From assembly GCF_024494725.1 (NCBI RefSeq), contig NZ_JANHDK010000001.1, forward strand, positions 310,001-374,000: a DNA stretch of 64,000 nucleotides, given 5' to 3'. Of this stretch, positions 42,332 through 51,214 are shown piece by piece; positions within the stretch are counted from its first letter, which is position 1, and each line of letters starts with the position of its first letter. This stretch comes from Haloplanus ruber. Its GTDB lineage: Archaea > Halobacteriota > Halobacteria > Halobacteriales > Haloferacaceae. Both the position numbers and the translations under genes were made by a program. Under the pieces are notes generated by a model. That model was not told the DNA's origin and did no database searches. It worked only from the letters and a program-made list of their open reading frames with translations.

Positions 42332-43026
42332 GACGATCCCTCGTCGTACGGCCCCCGTTCGACACCCGGTTCGACGAACGATGCGGACCGTCGATGGCGG
42401 TTGCGGGCGGCGAGTTCACCCCACTCCCGAAGCCCCGCGCGGACGGCGTCGGGGTCGAATCCCACCGTCTCGCCGACGGCGACGAGTTCTCGTGGCGCCC
42501 GCAACCCCAGACGTGAGGGGGCGCTGGCGCTGACGACGAACGGCGCGCCGGCGTCGGCGACGAGTTCCCGGAGTTTCCGCAGGCCGCGAAGCGCCTGGAC
42601 CCGGCGGCCGCCCGTTTTCCGGAGGACAGGCCCGAGGTCGAACTCGATCCGAACGCCGTTCGCGGCGGCCCGGTTCGCCAGGACGTGATTCACGTCGCCA
42701 TCGTCGGCCATCGGCCGTGTGAGTACGTCGACGCGTTCGTTCTCGACGGCGAACCGGTTGAGGCGGTCGGTCCCCCCGCGGACCGCGAGGAGGGTGTGCT
42801 CCGGGCGGTGCCCCCCGACGGCGCCGCTCGCGCGTTCGGGGTCCGGCGCGACAATCTCGACACCGTCGACGACGTCGACGCCCGCCTCGTCGCCGAGGGC
42901 GTCGTGGTCGGGTGTCGCGTCCCGGGCGAGGACGACGACGCCCTCGAATCCCAGCCGCGCCGCTCGCTCGACGACGTCGACCGCAGGGGACTCCCCGTCC
43001 GGAGCGACGTGGACCGCCTCGTACAT
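42328..43026 (-). CDS. rnp3: Ribonuclease P protein component 3 (Rpp30 family)
   Basis: The 232-residue protein has a PHP-like TIM-barrel fold without the metal His cluster. It begins MYEAVHVAPDGESPAVDVVERAARLGFEGVVVL and contains VDVVDGVEIV, HTLLAVRGGTDRLNRFAVEN and VNHVLANRAAANGVRIEFDLGPVLR, which are Rpp30 features. It pairs with Pop5 in RNase P. It starts 39 bases after the dapE stop and may be cotranscribed with the lysine operon. Confidence 0.9.
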   Translation of the reverse strand: MYEAVHVAPDGESPAVDVVERAARLGFEGVVVLARDATPDHDALGDEAGVDVVDGVEIVAPDPERASGAVGGHRPEHTLLAVRGGTDRLNRFAVENERVDVLTRPMADDGDVNHVLANRAAANGVRIEFDLGPVLRKTGGRRVQALRGLRKLRELVADAGAPFVVSASAPSRLGLRAPRELVAVGETVGFDPDAVRAGLREWGELAARNRHRRSASFVEPGVERGPYDEGSS

Positions 43027-43065
43027 GGTCGCCCCGAGACCCCCCGGAGGCTTGGGGGTTGCGCT

Positions 43066-44178
43066 TTAGCCGACCAGCGCTGCGAGCGCGTCGGAGAGGG
43101 CTGTCGCCGCCCGTTCCACCTCGCGGGTCCGGACGTACTCTCGGTCGGCGTGAGCGACGGGGCCGTCGTCGTCGGCGAGGACGCCGGGTCCGAAGACGAC
43201 GGTCGGCGCCGGCGAGAAGTAGGAGGCTTCGGTAGCGGCGGTGAACGGACGGACCGCGCCAGCGTCCCCGTCGGTCGCCTCGGCGGCCGCGTCCGCGAGA
43301 TGCCGGACGACCGGGTCGTCGGCCTCCGTCGCGAACGCCTCGAGGAAGGGGGTCGGCCGCTCGGTCAGGTCGACGGCGACGCCGACCGGGTCGGGGGTCG
43401 CGTCGTCGACGGCGCTGGCAAGCGCCTCGCGGAAGCCGCTCGCGGACTCCGGCGGGACGCTCCGCCGGTCGACGGTGATTGCACAGGTCGCGGGCACCTG
43501 GTTCGTCGCCTTCCCGCCTTCGACGACCGTCGGCGTGAGCGTCGGTGGGCCAAGCGACGGGTGCGGGTCGCGGCCGGCGTCGAAGGTGCGGACGGCCGAC
43601 AGCGCGCTCTCCGCGGCGGCGACGGCGTTGACACCGCTTGCGGGTTCGGCGGCGTGGGCGTTCGTCCCAGTGAGGGTGATCGTCCCCTCGAATCGCCCCT
43701 TCGCGGCCGTGCAGACGTCCAATCCGGTCGGCTCGCCCACGACGTACGCGTCACCGACCGACGCCTCGACGCCCGGCAGGACCGAGAGGTCGAGGGCTGC
43801 CGCGCCCGTAGAGTACACCTCCTCGTCGGGCGTGACGGCGAGTGTCAGCCGTCCTCCGTCGGGATCGGTCCCGAGGAAGGCATCGAGGAGCGCCGCGAGC
43901 GGCCCCTTCGCGTCGCAGGCGCCGCGGCCGTGGATGACGCCGTCCTCGCGGCGGTAGGCGACGTGTGGCGACACGGTGTCGATATGCGTGTTCAGGACGA
44001 CGTGTGGCGACCCCGCCCCCCGGGTGGCGAGCGTGTTGCCCGCGTCGTCGACGTGGGGGTCGACGCCGGCCGCAGCCAGCGTGCCGACGAGGCACTCGCG
44101 CATCGCCGTCACGTCCGCGTGGGACTCGATTTGGACGGCCCGGTCGAGGAAGTCCACGGGGTCGAAGCCCTCGGTCAC
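43066..44178 (-). CDS. dapE: Succinyl-diaminopimelate desuccinylase-type M20 peptidase
   Basis: The 370-residue M20 enzyme has the metal site H65 and D67 (LNTHIDTV), D89 (GRGACDAKG), catalytic E119 and metal E120 (TPDEEVYS). A dimerisation lid follows, then the C-terminal metal His. Position as the last of six overlapping lysine genes makes N-succinyl-LL-DAP desuccinylase the best assignment; ArgE-like activities share these motifs. The ATG overlaps the dapF stop by 4 bases. Confidence 0.9.
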   Translation of the reverse strand: MTEGFDPVDFLDRAVQIESHADVTAMRECLVGTLAAAGVDPHVDDAGNTLATRGAGSPHVVLNTHIDTVSPHVAYRREDGVIHGRGACDAKGPLAALLDAFLGTDPDGGRLTLAVTPDEEVYSTGAAALDLSVLPGVEASVGDAYVVGEPTGLDVCTAAKGRFEGTITLTGTNAHAAEPASGVNAVAAAESALSAVRTFDAGRDPHPSLGPPTLTPTVVEGGKATNQVPATCAITVDRRSVPPESASGFREALASAVDDATPDPVGVAVDLTERPTPFLEAFATEADDPVVRHLADAAAEATDGDAGAVRPFTAATEASYFSPAPTVVFGPGVLADDDGPVAHADREYVRTREVERAATALSDALAALVG

Positions 44179-45056
44179 GCGGGCACCTCCAAGTCGGTCG
44201 CGAACTCGCGTTCGACCGGCCCGGTCAGCGTCGCCGGCCCGTCGTTGGGCACGACGATCACCAGGTCGCCGCCGGGCGGCGAGACGCGGACCGGCCCTTC
44301 CGTGTCGAGGCGGCCGGTGCGCTTGGCCGCGGCGACGACGGCTACCCCGCCCGTCCCGCAGGCCAGCGTCTCACCCTCGACGCCGCGCTCGTAGGTCCGT
44401 TGACGGTAGGCGGTGGGGTCGCCGGGTGCGCCCTCGACCGCGTCGTCGTCGACGGCGACCCGCGAGGCGAGCGTGACGTTCGCCCCCTCCGGGAAGACGG
44501 CGGCGTGCCGGACCGGCGGGGCGACCGTCGACAGGTCGACGGCGTCCACGTCGTCGACGAACGCGACGGCGTGGGGAACACCGGTGTTCACCGCGGTGAC
44601 GGACAGCCCCTCCACCGGTGTGTCGAGCAGCGGTTCGCCGGCGTCGCGGGCCAGCGGCACGTCCGCGGGGTCGAACGACGGCTGGCCCATCTCGACGGTG
44701 ACGCCCTCGCCCTGAACGACGGCGTGTCGGTCACCGGCCGGTGTCCCGATGACCACCTCGCTGGCACCCGTCTCGCGGGCCGCCCACGTCGCCGTGACGC
44801 GTGCCCCGTTGCCGCACATCTCGGCGACCGAGCCGTCGGGTTGGACGAGCGTCATCGTCACCCGGACCGGCGAGGCGGTCGGATCGAGGTCGAGAAAGAG
44901 GACGCCGTCGGCGCCGGTCCGCTCGCCGCCCACGCCCGTCTCACGGTCGCAGTGGGTTCGGGCGAAGGCCGCCCGATCCGCTACTGGGGCGTCCGCCGCG
45001 ACGACGAGGAAGTCATTTTCCGTGCCGTGGTACTTCTCGGCGGTGACGGTCGTCAT
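44175..45056 (-). CDS. dapF: Diaminopimelate epimerase
   Basis: The 293-residue PLP-independent epimerase has the two catalytic cysteines in EMCGNGAR and ACGTGGVAV. It starts KYHGTENDFLVV, where the NDF element binds substrate. It converts LL- to meso-diaminopimelate. Both neighbours overlap it by 4 bases. All expected motifs are present. Confidence 0.96.
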   Translation of the reverse strand: MTTVTAEKYHGTENDFLVVAADAPVADRAAFARTHCDRETGVGGERTGADGVLFLDLDPTASPVRVTMTLVQPDGSVAEMCGNGARVTATWAARETGASEVVIGTPAGDRHAVVQGEGVTVEMGQPSFDPADVPLARDAGEPLLDTPVEGLSVTAVNTGVPHAVAFVDDVDAVDLSTVAPPVRHAAVFPEGANVTLASRVAVDDDAVEGAPGDPTAYRQRTYERGVEGETLACGTGGVAVVAAAKRTGRLDTEGPVRVSPPGGDLVIVVPNDGPATLTGPVEREFATDLEVPA

Positions 45057-46306
45057 CGGTCCACCTCCAGCGCGGTGACGCCGGCGATGGTTTCGCGCTC
45101 GCGGGCGAGTCGTGTCTCGTCGCCGTTGCGGACGACCTCCGCGGGTCGAGGCCGGGTGTTGTACGTGCTGGCCATCTCGTAGCCGTAGGCGCCGGCGTTC
45201 CCGATAGCGAGCAGGTCGTCCCGCCGCGGTGAGGGCATCGGCCGCGCCTCGCAGAACAGGTCGGCCGTCTCACAGACCGGGCCGGCGACGGTGACGGGCC
45301 GTTCCGAGCGGTCGTCGGTCAGGTTTCGGATGGCGTGGTAGGCGTCGTACATCGCCGGCCGGAGGAGCGTCGTCATGCCGGCATCGACGCCGGCGACGAC
45401 GGGGACGGGACCGGTCGCGCCCGCGTCGTCGACCGGCTTCACCGTGTTCACCCGCGTCAGGAGGACGCCCGCGTCGGCGACGACGTAGCGACCGGGTTCG
45501 ACGGCGAGTCGAGCGTCCACCGCTCCCAGCGCCTCGCGGGTCGCGTCGGCGACGGCGGGGAGATCGAGCGGTGGTTCGTCCTCGCGGTAGGGGACGCCGA
45601 AGCCGCCGCCGACGTCGACGAACTCTAGGTCGCCGACCTCGCGGGCGAGATTACCCATCCGGGCGACGAGTTCGCGGTGCGCCGACAGGTCGTCGCCGGA
45701 GATGCCGCTCCCGGCGTGGGCGTGGACGCCGACCACGTCGAAGTCGGCGCGGGCGTCGCCCACTACCTCGGCCGCGCGGTCGTAGGGCACGCCGAACTTG
45801 GCGTGGCCGCCCGTGGTCACCTTCTCGTGGTGGCCGGCACCCACGCCGGGGTCGACGCGAATCGCCAGCCGACCGTCGAAGCCGCGGTCCCGAAGTCGGT
45901 CGAGAGTGTCGCGGGCGCCGGCGACGACAGTCAGGTCGGCGCCCGCCCGCCAGCGGTCGACGACGGTGTCGAGGTCACCGGCCGGTGGGTTGACCGCGGT
46001 GTACTGGGCGCCCTCGAAGCCGGCGTCGAGGGCGCGAACCACCTCGCCCGCGGAGGCACACTCGGCGCCGAGGCCCGCCTCGCGGACGGCTTCGAGGACG
46101 GCCTGCCCGGTGTGGGCCTTCACCGCGTAGCGCACGTCGGCGTCGGGAAAGGCCGACCGCAGGCGGGCGGCGTTTGCCCGCACGCGGTCGAGGTCGGTGA
46201 CGTACAGCGGCGTGCCGTGCTCGGCGGCCAGGTCCCGCAGGTCGGCGGCCGACCAGTCGGTGAGTCGTCGCACGGCGGGGCCGGTGTCGGCCGCCTCTCC
46301 GCTCAT
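45053..46306 (-). CDS. lysA: Diaminopimelate decarboxylase
   Basis: The 417-residue fold-type III PLP enzyme has the PLP Lys in RYAVKAHTGQ, the barrel His in HAHAGSG, EPGRYVVADAG near 290, and the second active-site Cys/Glu in GPVCETAD. It converts meso-diaminopimelate to lysine. Start 46306 (MSGEAADTG) is chosen as it overlaps the dapD stop by 4 bases; 130 codons of upstream frame are the shadow of dapD. Confidence 0.96.
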   Translation of the reverse strand: MSGEAADTGPAVRRLTDWSAADLRDLAAEHGTPLYVTDLDRVRANAARLRSAFPDADVRYAVKAHTGQAVLEAVREAGLGAECASAGEVVRALDAGFEGAQYTAVNPPAGDLDTVVDRWRAGADLTVVAGARDTLDRLRDRGFDGRLAIRVDPGVGAGHHEKVTTGGHAKFGVPYDRAAEVVGDARADFDVVGVHAHAGSGISGDDLSAHRELVARMGNLAREVGDLEFVDVGGGFGVPYREDEPPLDLPAVADATREALGAVDARLAVEPGRYVVADAGVLLTRVNTVKPVDDAGATGPVPVVAGVDAGMTTLLRPAMYDAYHAIRNLTDDRSERPVTVAGPVCETADLFCEARPMPSPRRDDLLAIGNAGAYGYEMASTYNTRPRPAEVVRNGDETRLARERETIAGVTALEVDR

Positions 46307-47136
46307 TCCCGGAGCGCCTCCTCCCGCTTTGTGGCGTCCCGCGTCTCCGCCTCGATATCCATGGCCACGACCGCCGGTTTGTACGCACCGCCCGCAAAGA
46401 GGTCGTGATCGCCGATGGACGACTCGACCATCCGGGTGAACGCGCGGCGCTCCGGGGGGAGGCGCCCGTAGATGACCTCCTCCTCGACTAAGTCGTAGAC
46501 CGGGATGCGCGGCGAGAGCAACGTGTTCTCGCCGACGACCGTGTTCTCGCCGACGACGAAGCCGGAGGTAACCCGACAGCCGGCGCCGAGCGAGACGCCG
46601 TCCTCGACGATCACCGGCGCGTCCTCGACAGGTTCGAGGACGCCGCCGATCAGCGTGTTCGCACCCAGCTTGACGTTCTCGCCGATCTGAGCGCACGAGC
46701 CGACGGTATCACAGGAGTCGACCAGGGTCCCGTCGCCGACGTGTGCGCCCACGTTGACGAAGGAGGGACTCATCATGATGCAGTCGGCACCGAGATAAGC
46801 GCCGCGGCGGATGGTCGTCCCGTCCGGCGTGTTGCGGGTGCCGCGCTCGCCCAGGTCACTCGTCTCCCGCAGGGGGAGAACGTCGTGGTAGTCGACGCCG
46901 CCGTAGGCGCGAGCCTCGGTGGCCCGCAGGCCGAAGTTGAGCAGGATACCCTGCTTGACCCACTCGTTTGCCTCCCACTCGCCGCCCCGCTTCTCGGCGG
47001 CGCGGACCTCTCCCGCCTCCAGGGCGTCGAGGAAGGCATCGAGCGTGTCGTGGTCGTCGGCGGTCGCCGTCTCGGCGTCCACGTCGTCGTCGTCGTAGCG
47101 CTGCCACAGGTCGGATACGTCGGCTTGTAGTGTCAT
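46303..47136 (-). CDS. dapD: Tetrahydrodipicolinate N-succinyltransferase
   Basis: The 277-residue acyltransferase has a helical N-terminal domain and a left-handed beta-helix of hexapeptide repeats. The repeats are GAYLGADCIMMSPSFVNVGAHVGDGTLVDS, LGANTLIGG, and LGAGCRVTSGFVVGENTVVGENT. MSPSFVNVGAHVG is characteristic of DapD and marks the succinylase branch. Start 47136 gives MTLQADVSDLWQRY and overlaps dapB by 4 bases. Confidence 0.95.
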   Translation of the reverse strand: MTLQADVSDLWQRYDDDDVDAETATADDHDTLDAFLDALEAGEVRAAEKRGGEWEANEWVKQGILLNFGLRATEARAYGGVDYHDVLPLRETSDLGERGTRNTPDGTTIRRGAYLGADCIMMSPSFVNVGAHVGDGTLVDSCDTVGSCAQIGENVKLGANTLIGGVLEPVEDAPVIVEDGVSLGAGCRVTSGFVVGENTVVGENTLLSPRIPVYDLVEEEVIYGRLPPERRAFTRMVESSIGDHDLFAGGAYKPAVVAMDIEAETRDATKREEALRE

Positions 47137-47894
47137 AGTGCGTCCTCGAAGTCGTATTCGCCGGCCGAGTGGCCGACGACCCACTCCGCCGCGTCGAGTG
47201 CCCCTTCGGCGAAGACGCCGCGGGACTCGGCGCGATGCGTGAGCGTCAGTACCTCGTGGTTCCCCGCAAGTAGAAGTTCGTGTTCGCCGGTAACGTCGCC
47301 CGCCCGCCGCGCGTGAACGCCGATTTCGCCGTCCTCGCGTGGTTGCTCGCCCTCGCGGCCGTGGACGCGGTCCGCGTCGGCGTCGTCTCTGGCCCCCTCC
47401 ACGTCGTCGAGGATCGTCAACGCGGTGCCGGAGGGGGCGTCACGCTTGCGGTTGTGGTGGGTCTCGGTGAGTTCGACGTCGTACGACGGGACGGCAGCGA
47501 CGGCCTCGCGGATCGCCCGCCGGAGCGCCGCCACGCCGCGCGCGAAGTTGGCCGCCCGGAGGACCGGCACCGACTCGGCGGCGCCGGTGAGCACCGATAG
47601 CTGTGACTCCGAGAACCCGGTCGTGCCCACGACAGCGGCGACCCCCGCGTCGGCGCAGGCCTCCACGTATCGCGTACTTGGATCGGGGAGCGTGAAATCC
47701 ACCAGGACGTCAGGCTCGCGCGCTGCGAGCAACGCGGGGAGTTCCCCCTCGTCCTCGACCTCGTGGCCCGCGACGGGGTCGACCGACGTGCGGTTGACGG
47801 CGAGGGTCACGGCCATCCCGTCGCGGTCGGTGGCGGCCGCGATTACCTCGCGGCCCATGTGGCCGCCGGCGCCGGTGACGGCGACCTCGATCAC
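47133..47894 (-). CDS. dapB: 4-hydroxy-tetrahydrodipicolinate reductase
   Basis: The 253-residue enzyme has the NAD(P) motif VTGAGGHMGREV and the substrate-binding ETHHNRKRDAPSGTALTI, where the His pair and Lys-Asp are the signature. DFTLPDPSTRYVEAC and VGTTGFSESQL also fit. It makes tetrahydrodipicolinate, the DapD substrate. It overlaps dapA upstream and dapD downstream, each by 4 bases. Confidence 0.96.
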   Translation of the reverse strand: MIEVAVTGAGGHMGREVIAAATDRDGMAVTLAVNRTSVDPVAGHEVEDEGELPALLAAREPDVLVDFTLPDPSTRYVEACADAGVAAVVGTTGFSESQLSVLTGAAESVPVLRAANFARGVAALRRAIREAVAAVPSYDVELTETHHNRKRDAPSGTALTILDDVEGARDDADADRVHGREGEQPREDGEIGVHARRAGDVTGEHELLLAGNHEVLTLTHRAESRGVFAEGALDAAEWVVGHSAGEYDFEDAL

Positions 47895-48793
47895 GCCTCG
47901 GCCTCCAGCGGATCGAGGGCGGCGAGGATCGCTTCGAGGTCCTCGCGGTACTCCTCGGAGAGGCGGGTGAGCGGTGAGCGCACCGTCCCGGGGCCGTAGC
48001 CGCGGATGGCCATCGCCTCGTTGACCGGGATGGGGTTGGTCTCCCAGAACAGCGCGCGCATCAGCGGGCCGAGTTCGTGGTGGCGCTCGCGGGCGTGTGC
48101 GAAGTCGCCGTCGAGCGCCGCGTGGACCAAGTCGACGGTTCGCGCGGGTTCGACGTTGGCGACGACGCTGATGGTCCCCGCCCCGCCGACAGCGAGGGTC
48201 GGGAGAATTAGGCCGTCGTCGCCGGCGAGCACCGCGAACTCCTCGTCGCGGGTGCGTTCGACGACTTCCGAAACCTGGTTCAGATCGCCGCTAGCGGCCT
48301 TGTAACCACGGATGTTGGGGTGGGAAGCGAGTTCGACGGCGGTGTCCGGAGTGATGTTCTGTCCCGTCCGCCCGGGGACGTTGTAGACGATCTGTGGGAG
48401 GTCGATTTCGTCGGCGACGGTGCGATAATGCTCCACCATCCCCGCGGGTTCGGGCTTGTTGTAGTACGGCGAGATGAGCAAGAGACCGTCGGCGCCGGCG
48501 TCGGCGGAGCGACGGGAGAGCGAGAGCGCCTCGGCGGTGTTGTTCGAGCCGGAGCCGGCGATGATCGGCACGTCGTCGCCGACGGCGTCGACGACGGCCT
48601 CGACCACCTCGATGTGTTCGTCGTGCGAGAGGGTCGCGCTCTCACCGGTCGAGCCGACGGGCACCACCCCGTCGACGCCGGCGTCGACGAGTCGTCGGGC
48701 GTCGGTTCGGAGCGTTTCGAAGTCGATACTGCCGTCCTCGTGGAACGGCGTGGTCATGGCGGGATAGGCCCCGCGGAACTCGGATAGCGTCAT
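47891..48793 (-). CDS. dapA: 4-hydroxy-tetrahydrodipicolinate synthase
   Basis: The 300-residue Schiff-base aldolase has GSTGESATLSHDEH near 47, the catalytic Tyr in VYNVPGRTGQN, and the Schiff-base Lys in RGYKAASGDL. It condenses pyruvate with aspartate semialdehyde. It is the first gene of the operon. No strong TATA box is evident in the 283 bases upstream; GACTAACAG at about 30 bases before the start is the best candidate. Confidence 0.96.
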   Translation of the reverse strand: MTLSEFRGAYPAMTTPFHEDGSIDFETLRTDARRLVDAGVDGVVPVGSTGESATLSHDEHIEVVEAVVDAVGDDVPIIAGSGSNNTAEALSLSRRSADAGADGLLLISPYYNKPEPAGMVEHYRTVADEIDLPQIVYNVPGRTGQNITPDTAVELASHPNIRGYKAASGDLNQVSEVVERTRDEEFAVLAGDDGLILPTLAVGGAGTISVVANVEPARTVDLVHAALDGDFAHARERHHELGPLMRALFWETNPIPVNEAMAIRGYGPGTVRSPLTRLSEEYREDLEAILAALDPLEAEA

Positions 48794-49076
48794 TGTCGGA
48801 TGGGTGTCGTCTGCGCTGTTAGTCGTGTCGGAACGGGTCGGTCGCCGGCGGTCACCCGGGACGGGGGCGCCACGCCCGCCGCGAGCGAAGCTACCGATCC
48901 CGTTTTTTCAGAAGAGCGGCGAGGCCACCCGTCGCTGCCGACCGGCGTGCGAGTGCGGCGACGACGCGTGACGGTGTCACGTTCGCATAGGGACGCCCAC
49001 CGAAGTTATAGTTTGTGACCGCGACCGGCCGCATCGCCGTCCGTTCCGGTGTCACGATCCGTCGACCGTCTCGGCG

Positions 49077-49577
49077 TCACTCCGTCCGGTCGACCATCAG
49101 TAACACGGCACCGAACAGAAGCAGGAAGACGACGCCGACGGGGATGGGAACGCCCGGGAACCCCCGCGAGAGGAGGAGATACGTCGCCGCCGCGAGAACG
49201 GCACCCGCCGCCAGGAGGAGCGCTCCGAGGAGGCGAACGGGGTCGACGGGCCACGACTCGGCCCACGCTTCGCGGCGGTAGTAGACGGCAGAGACGACGA
49301 GCGCCGCGCCGAAGAGTCCGGCGCCGGCGGTCCACAGCCGGTAGGGGAGTTCGAGCGCCTGTCCACTCTGGAAGGCCGTCGCCGTGAGGGGGTCGGCGAC
49401 GGCGACGCCGGCGGCCAGCGGGAGGCCGAACGTATATCGGATCTGAAAGAGGGGAAAGCGAACGAACAGTAGTGCCCCGTCGCTAATGTTCGCGAACGTC
49501 ACGTTCCACGGAATCAGCGCGGCGAGCCACGTCGTCAGGACGGCCAGTTCGCCCGCGTACTCCGACCGAACCCACAT
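49077..49577 (-). CDS. Five-helix haloarchaeal membrane protein (DUF7549-like)
   Basis: The 166-residue protein begins MWVRSEYAGELAVLTTWLAALIPWNVTF and has an aromatic-rich loop, VRFPLFQIRYTFGLP. Helices at about 70-90, 100-125, and a pair near the C-terminus follow, with an ESWP loop before the last pair. I recall the opening as DUF7549. Start 49577 is preferred because the upstream 26 codons lack membrane-protein character. Function is unknown. Confidence 0.82.
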   Translation of the reverse strand: MWVRSEYAGELAVLTTWLAALIPWNVTFANISDGALLFVRFPLFQIRYTFGLPLAAGVAVADPLTATAFQSGQALELPYRLWTAGAGLFGAALVVSAVYYRREAWAESWPVDPVRLLGALLLAAGAVLAAATYLLLSRGFPGVPIPVGVVFLLLFGAVLLMVDRTE

Positions 49578-49701
49578 ACCGTCGCCGACGGGAAGCCGAT
49601 CAATAAACCCCTCGGCGACCGGGCGCGACGCTCGCGGAAATCCGGGCGAGGTCACGGGGCGTTACGTTCATACCGCCAGAACACAAAAGCGAGGGTACGG
49701 A

Positions 49702-50175
49702 ATGAGGCGTGACCACTTCGAGTTGGAAGCACACAATATCGACTGGGTAGAGACCGGCAGCGAACCGGCCGAGCCCCGCGTCGTTATCGACTTCCACGGA
49801 CCGGAGGAGACGTTGAAGGAGCGGTTGACCGACGCCGAGGGCGATCTCTTGGGAGCCGAGGAGACAGACGTCACCTTTCGGTTGCAGGATCCGCTCGACA
49901 CGTCCGACGCGACGGGAGTCGTCGGCGTCACCGACCGGATCACCGGCGATTTCCTCCTCGAACTCAACGAGGACGCCGAGGACGTCCTGCGGTTCGTTCG
50001 TGCCGCTCGCGAGTACGGCCAGTCGGCCGACGACGACGCGGGCCGATACAGCGTCGTCCTCCGCATCGACGGCGACCCTCTCACCACCTACTCGAAGAGC
50101 ACCTTCCTCGTCTACGATGCCAACGGGAGCCTCCTTCGGTCGAAGAGTCTGATCCCCTCCGGTGTCGAACTGTAG
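49702..50175 (+). CDS. DUF5793-like protein
   Basis: The 157-residue soluble acidic protein begins MRRDHFELEAHNIDWVETGSEPAEPRVVIDFHG. It has TDVTFRLQDP, then VVGVTDRITGDFLLELNEDAEDVLRFVRAAREYG and ends TFLVYDANGSLLRSKSLIPSGVEL. The pattern is what I recall as DUF5793, widespread and uncharacterised in haloarchaea. Start 49702 gives a good ATG with a TTCATAC box about 30 bases upstream. The long in-frame upstream extension lies over the divergent gene. Confidence 0.85.
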   Translation: MRRDHFELEAHNIDWVETGSEPAEPRVVIDFHGPEETLKERLTDAEGDLLGAEETDVTFRLQDPLDTSDATGVVGVTDRITGDFLLELNEDAEDVLRFVRAAREYGQSADDDAGRYSVVLRIDGDPLTTYSKSTFLVYDANGSLLRSKSLIPSGVEL

Positions 50176-50206
50176 ATTTAGGTTCCTGGCCGCGTAGGCG
50201 GTAGCC

Positions 50207-50833
50207 GTGCGAAACGTCACCGACCGCGTGAGCAACCCGTTCGGTATGGACCCTCCCTGTGAGCGGTTCGTCCCGGGATACGGGGACGCGAACGCCCACT
50301 TTCATGTCGTCGGCGACCACCCCGGCGTCCACGGGGGTGCCGAGACGGGCGTCCCCTTCACGGGAACGCCCGCCGGCCGACGCCTCCAGCGAGCGCTCCA
50401 CGACGCCGGCCTCCTCCGCTCGACCGGCGACGAACCGACCGTCGAGAACACGTTCCTCTCCTATCTCCACACCTGCGTTCCGGAGGGAGCGCCGACCGAC
50501 GACGACTACGCGGCGATGGAGCCGTTTTTCGACGCCGAACTCCGGGCTATCGCCGCCCACGTGCTCTTTCCCGTCGGCGAGCGTGCGATCCGACACGTCG
50601 TCGAGACGTGTACCGCCCACGACACCGACGCTCTCGACCCTCAGGCGCTCCACGCGACGGAACTGCTCGGCAGCGGGTGGCTCGTGATGCCGATCCGGGA
50701 ACCTGCAGACTGGGAGTCCGACGATGCCGGCCGTCTCGTCGACGCCATCGACCGCCTCCGCGCGACCGACTACCGCCGTGAGACCGACCTCGGGCGGTTT
50801 CTTGCCGGCAACGATCCGTATCTCGTCAGGTGA
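50207..50833 (+). CDS. Uracil-DNA glycosylase superfamily protein
   Basis: The 208-residue protein opens with MRNVTDRVSNPFGMDPPCERFVPGYGDANAHFHVVGDHPGVHGG; the family G-Y-G-[ND] loop is followed by a strand ending in the first active-site region. GVPFTGTPAGRRL and VENTFLSYLHTCVP fit the UDG fold. The usual catalytic Asp/Asn position in GDHPG differs from classical UDGs, and Cys14 to Cys clustering is unclear. GTG 50207 is preferred because GATTTAGG at about 50174-50181 gives leaderless spacing. Activity should not be assumed. Confidence 0.8.
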   Translation: MRNVTDRVSNPFGMDPPCERFVPGYGDANAHFHVVGDHPGVHGGAETGVPFTGTPAGRRLQRALHDAGLLRSTGDEPTVENTFLSYLHTCVPEGAPTDDDYAAMEPFFDAELRAIAAHVLFPVGERAIRHVVETCTAHDTDALDPQALHATELLGSGWLVMPIREPADWESDDAGRLVDAIDRLRATDYRRETDLGRFLAGNDPYLVR

Positions 50834-51208
50834 GACTGGCGGCTCGTGGTCGTCCTCCACCTGAATTGCTTCGACCCTGAACGTCCACCGTATCCCTTCG
50901 AAAACCAATACACAAGTACTTTGCCGCCCGATATTGGAAGATATTGGCTTGGCCGACAGACTTTTCAGCACATACGTAAATCTAGCGACTGACGCGAACG
51001 GCCTTCGGCCCGACGCGTCACGTATCGCAGAGCACATTGCGAGTCAGGTGCTCCTCGCAGTGGCTTGGTCAGTCGAACGACCACATCGCGTGGTCCCATA
51101 CGTTCTCCGTGCGGGGGACGCCTTCGGGCGTCGCCCGTTCGTTCGGAACTCGACCGTTCGGTGGGTCGACACGGTTACGAAACCTTGAAACGCGAACCGC
51201 CGGTAGCG
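50834..51208. other. Lower-G+C intergenic region, no confident gene
   Basis: About 375 bases separate the UDG-like gene from rpoL. One open frame from a TTG at 50934 to 51188 (84 codons) has only about 60 percent G+C at third positions by hand estimate, well below real genes here, and no recognised motif. ATACACAAGTACTTT near 50908-50922 is promoter-like. An A/T-poor GGTTACGAAACC at about 51172-51184 is the rpoL promoter candidate. The rest may be decayed sequence. Confidence 0.45.
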
Positions 51209-51214
51209 ATGGGT

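Noticed and set aside
42685-44394. 569-codon plus-strand frame opposite rnp3 and dapE
   Set aside because: It crosses two real genes and their spacer; no motif or plausible start.
50934-51188. 84-codon frame from a TTG upstream of rpoL
   Set aside because: Third-position G+C is far below the local norm and no motif or promoter fits; kept only as part of an uncertain region.
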